9,338 nucleotides of DNA from assembly GCA_913040875.1 (NCBI GenBank), contig CAJWHX010000106.1, positions 1-9,338 of the forward strand, written 5' to 3'. Below, one piece after another: positions 6,717-9,338 of this stretch. The notes beneath the pieces were generated by a model. The model had not been told where the DNA came from. It searched no databases and saw only the letters and a list, made by a program, of their open reading frames with translations. The translations under genes and the position numbers were made by a program. Source of the stretch: an uncultured Pseudomonadota bacterium. Lineage in GTDB: Bacteria; Myxococcota; UBA796. Each line of letters opens with the position of its first letter. Position 1 is the stretch's first letter.

Positions 6717-7844
6717 ATGCGCTTACCTAAAACCCATGTCGAAAAAATCACAACACTCTTTGCCAACGAAGACTTTGCCTACACTCTCCAAGCGGTTGAG
6801 TTGGTCGATACATTGGTGGATAGCGAAGAGGATTTCATGCATTTTCTAGAGAGTGTTCGAGACTGTGAACTCTCCAACAAACTGACCATCGAGGAATTGA
6901 CCTGGGTCTTTGAGGCATATAGAGATAGTAAGTACTACTTAGGTCTATGGTCATTCTGGAAACTCGTGAGTTGGGATTCAAGCCGATTTAGAAACACAAC
7001 TAGCCTAAGGCTCATCAAGAGATCTTTGCAAGCACTTCCTAAGAACATCGACTCATTCCCGAAGCTCCAAGAACTCCTTTTGCGAATCAATCGTCTCGCC
7101 ACATTACCAGAGACCTTTACGTCTCTGCAACGATTGCGAACTCTAGACATCTCTGAAAATCACTTCTCTGTATTTCCTGCCTCCCTACTGGAATGTCGAC
7201 GCCTGAAAAAGTTGAACTTTACTCGGAACAAACTGACCGAAATACCTGTGGATATTAGTAACTTGAGCCAACTGTATAGATTCGAACTATTTCAAAACAG
7301 ACTCCAAACTTTACCGGAGACTTTTGGAGCACTCACATCCCTCAAGACATTACTCTTAAGATTCAATCAACTGGAATACCTCCCCGAATCATTTGGGGAT
7401 CTGTCATCGCTCGACTACTGTGACCTCTCGGAAAACATATTGGATAGTTTACCAGAATCTGTAGGCAATCTACATATCCTCACAATGTTGAATCTCGGTA
7501 AGAACAATCTTGACGGTCTTCCTAATTCCATTTATGAACTTAGCCTTCTCGAAAGATTGCAACTGAATGACAATCAACTCACAAGCCTATCAGAGAGTAT
7601 CGGTAAACTGACCAACCTTAGATTTCTTGACTTAACCAACAACCCACTAATCAATCTTCCTGAATCTATCGGCAAACTATCGAGACTGACACGACTTGAC
7701 TTACAAGGCTGCCCCCTCACCACATTGCCGGCATCATTACTCAACCTGCAGTCGCTAGAGAGACTCTCGATACCAATCGTAAACTTCGACGACAAAGAGA
7801 TCCAGGCACTCCGGCAGAAGTTACCCAATTGTATCATCAATTGA
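6717..7844 (+). CDS. LRR protein 2, intact 375-aa leucine-rich-repeat protein
   Basis: This is the best-preserved member of the LRR array. Residues 1-75 are a helical leader (KITTLFANEDF, DSEEDFMHFL, WVFEAYRD). The linker motif WSFWKLVSW is at 78-86. From about residue 95 come a capping unit, ten full repeats of exactly 23 residues each (pattern xLxLxxNxLxxLPxxxxxLxxLx) and a partial repeat. The chain closes with DDKEIQALRQKLPNC, typical of LRR C-terminal caps. It should fold as a curved solenoid that binds another macromolecule; the partner is unknown. There is no signal peptide, TM segment or enzymatic domain, so a cytoplasmic site is inferred. GAG six bases before the ATG supports the start. 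It follows LRR gene 1 by 54 bp and precedes LRR gene 3 by 157 bp. Confidence 0.92.
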   Translation: MRLPKTHVEKITTLFANEDFAYTLQAVELVDTLVDSEEDFMHFLESVRDCELSNKLTIEELTWVFEAYRDSKYYLGLWSFWKLVSWDSSRFRNTTSLRLIKRSLQALPKNIDSFPKLQELLLRINRLATLPETFTSLQRLRTLDISENHFSVFPASLLECRRLKKLNFTRNKLTEIPVDISNLSQLYRFELFQNRLQTLPETFGALTSLKTLLLRFNQLEYLPESFGDLSSLDYCDLSENILDSLPESVGNLHILTMLNLGKNNLDGLPNSIYELSLLERLQLNDNQLTSLSESIGKLTNLRFLDLTNNPLINLPESIGKLSRLTRLDLQGCPLTTLPASLLNLQSLERLSIPIVNFDDKEIQALRQKLPNCIIN

Positions 7845-7852
7845 GCACATCG

Positions 7853-7872
7853 GATGTCTCAAGTCAGACATC
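7853..7872 (+). terminator. Hairpin just after LRR gene 2, without a T run
   Basis: GATGTCT and AGACATC form a perfect 7-bp stem with a 6-base loop, eight bases after the TGA of LRR gene 2. The following sequence is AGATAAAC, with no T tract, so it is not a standard intrinsic terminator. It could be a processing or stability hairpin. Confidence 0.3.
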
Positions 7873-8001
7873 AGATAAACAATACAACATCGCCTTTTAA
7901 TAGTATATTGGTGAAACCAAGAACCACTTTTGTTTGCCGTCAAAGGCTGGTAACGGAATATCGCTTCAAGTATTTGTTCTACCAAAGTATACAGGTGTCA
8001 C

Positions 8002-9338
8002 ATGTCCGCGTCACAAACACACATTGCCAAAATTGCAGATATTATGAAGTCTCCAAAGAAGGAAGACTTCAATCAGGGTGTCACACTTGTAGCCAGTATG
8101 ATCACAACTCCGGATGAATTTAGACAGTTGCTAGAACTCATCGTCGGTCAGACTTTGCCAACACGCCTAAACTTTGCAACCTTCATATCCATCTTTAGCC
8201 ACTTGATTACCAAAAAGACGGTTGGTAGCCACCCTTTTCTAACAACGGTCGATGACTTCAGCGTTCGAAACGAAGCTGCATTTTGGGGATGGATAACATA
8301 TCTGAGTTTCACCTCGCAGAATATTATCTCTCTGGTCGGCGATACGCTCGATTTATCCAACTCAGAGTTAACAGATCTGCCAAACGGACTGCATATACTC
8401 TCTCATATTACGGGATTAGACTTGAGCAACAACCGTTTCTCTGTCCTCCCACCTGTACTGTCAACATTTTCCCACCTGACAAGCATAAACCTTTGTTCCA
8501 ACTCCCTGACACAGCTCCCGACAAAGTTTATACATCCAAACCAGTTGGAAAGCCTAGACATCTCACACAATCGAATCACCTCTGCGTCATGGTTGACGCG
8601 TATGCCAAATCTGGTGGAGCTATATGCCCAACACAACGTTCTCAAAACCTTACCTTCCAACGTTCACTGTCCGAATTTGGTGTGTGTGAATATCCGAGAC
8701 AATCCAATATCCAAGATTCCGAGTTGGCTCCTGCATTCGAACACCAGCCCCCTGATTCTCTCCACAGAAAATCTCGCTCGCCAATGGATAGATGAGTTGC
8801 CCGAAGACAGCAGAAAGGCTCTGGTGTCAAAATCACTGGGCAAACCGTTCTCAGCCGTTCAAGGATTCGCTGGGATAACTGAAAATACTAACGAATATAG
8901 CACCAACTTCAATCAATATACACGCCTATGGTATATTGGTCACCTTATGAAATGGTCCCCAGGGTTGGTGAGTACAATCACACGTTTGGCACTCAAGACC
9001 GATGATCTACCTGATGCAATCCAATATCTGACTGCATTAACTGCAATCGATCTGTCCGCGAATGGTCTGATATCTTTGCATCCTGGTGTTCTACAGCTCA
9101 CACAGATTACAGAGTTGGGGTTACAAAACAACTGTTTGGTGTCATTACCACCTAATTTCCATCATCTGCATCAATTACAAACGCTCACCTTAAACACAAA
9201 TCCACTCACGACGCTTCCCGCATCCTTTTCAACGTTTACCAACTTAACGAAACTAAGCCTGACCGCTACCCAGTTGTGTACAATCCCTGATCTAAGCGCA
9301 TCGATAGATCACCTGATGGAACTGTCTCTTTCCGATAC
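8002..9338 (+). CDS. LRR protein 3, two-block leucine-rich-repeat protein (3' end outside window)
   Basis: The first 445 residues are visible and the frame runs open off the right edge. AGGTG shortly before ATG 8002 gives the start. Residues 1-90 match the leader of the paralogues (KIADIMKSP, QGVTLVASMI, TPDEFRQLLEL, FISIF), extended by about 15 residues. A degenerate linker motif WGWITYLSF is at 95-103. LRR block 1 follows at about 113-240 with six units of 22-23 residues. Next come a helical spacer with the cap-like WIDELPEDSRKAL, the second linker motif WYIGHLMKWSP (310-320) and LRR block 2 from about 326 with at least five units. The two-block layout mirrors LRR gene 1. There is no signal peptide or TM segment in the visible part; it is probably a cytoplasmic interaction protein with unknown partner. 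Confidence 0.88.
   Translation, partial: MSASQTHIAKIADIMKSPKKEDFNQGVTLVASMITTPDEFRQLLELIVGQTLPTRLNFATFISIFSHLITKKTVGSHPFLTTVDDFSVRNEAAFWGWITYLSFTSQNIISLVGDTLDLSNSELTDLPNGLHILSHITGLDLSNNRFSVLPPVLSTFSHLTSINLCSNSLTQLPTKFIHPNQLESLDISHNRITSASWLTRMPNLVELYAQHNVLKTLPSNVHCPNLVCVNIRDNPISKIPSWLLHSNTSPLILSTENLARQWIDELPEDSRKALVSKSLGKPFSAVQGFAGITENTNEYSTNFNQYTRLWYIGHLMKWSPGLVSTITRLALKTDDLPDAIQYLTALTAIDLSANGLISLHPGVLQLTQITELGLQNNCLVSLPPNFHHLHQLQTLTLNTNPLTTLPASFSTFTNLTKLSLTATQLCTIPDLSASIDHLMELSLSD

Noticed and set aside
7854..8117. 87-codon plus-strand frame between LRR genes 2 and 3
   Set aside because: It starts in the hairpin, has no ribosome binding site, and overlaps the leader of LRR gene 3, which has paralogue support in another frame.
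8283..8795. 170-codon plus-strand frame inside LRR gene 3
   Set aside because: The +1 frame from 8002 gives clear LRR units across the whole interval; this frame has no repeat pattern.
6663..9338. Regular repeats in the LRR region as a CRISPR array or non-coding tandem repeat
   Set aside because: The 69-bp periodicity is at the protein level (leucine positions); DNA units are diverged and remain in one open frame.

Overview
The window looks like an accessory stretch of a bacterial chromosome with moderate GC (estimated by eye in the low to mid 40s percent). Genes are prokaryotic: Shine-Dalgarno starts, short gaps and no introns. It is rich in eukaryote-like families (a Ser/Thr protein kinase and three leucine-rich-repeat genes) and also carries a proteobacterial-style umuDC pair. 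That mix fits an environmental lineage with much kinase and LRR signalling, but I cannot name the phylum. The only regulatory clue is an SOS box of the GAAC-N4-GTTC type upstream of umuD. This is the form best known from Bacillus-like LexA, not the enterobacterial CTGT-N8-ACAG form.

Layout. Everything from position 1 to 5302 that I call a gene lies on the minus strand, and everything from 5379 to the end lies on the plus strand. They diverge from a 76-bp region (5303-5378). In minus-strand transcription order the left arm is: an unrecognised 132-aa protein (5302-4904); a four-TM protein with a PH-like cytoplasmic domain (4774-4034); umuD (3823-3350) and umuC (3338-2067) as an SOS operon; and a large membrane-anchored Ser/Thr kinase (1949 to beyond position 1) with a HEPN-like N-terminal region. 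The right arm is a tandem array of three diverged LRR paralogues: one split by an in-frame TAG (5379-6662), one intact 375-aa protein (6717-7844), and one that runs off the right edge (8002-9338).

How they work together. UmuD and UmuC should form DNA polymerase V: RecA-stimulated self-cleavage of UmuD, then UmuD'2C translesion synthesis at the sliding clamp. The umuD start is fixed by a matching promoter, LexA-type operator and ribosome binding site. The LRR genes share a short helical leader, a W-x-[LIF]-[GW] linker motif before each LRR block, and a W-[IL]-[DE]-x-L cap after the first block in the two two-block genes. They therefore appear to derive from one modular unit duplicated both within and between genes. 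They have no visible signal peptide and are probably cytoplasmic interaction scaffolds. No link between the kinase and the LRR proteins is shown by the sequence; co-location is suggestive only.

No RNA genes, insertion sequences, CRISPR arrays, attachment sites or origins were recognised. No gene-free stretch exceeds about 210 bases.
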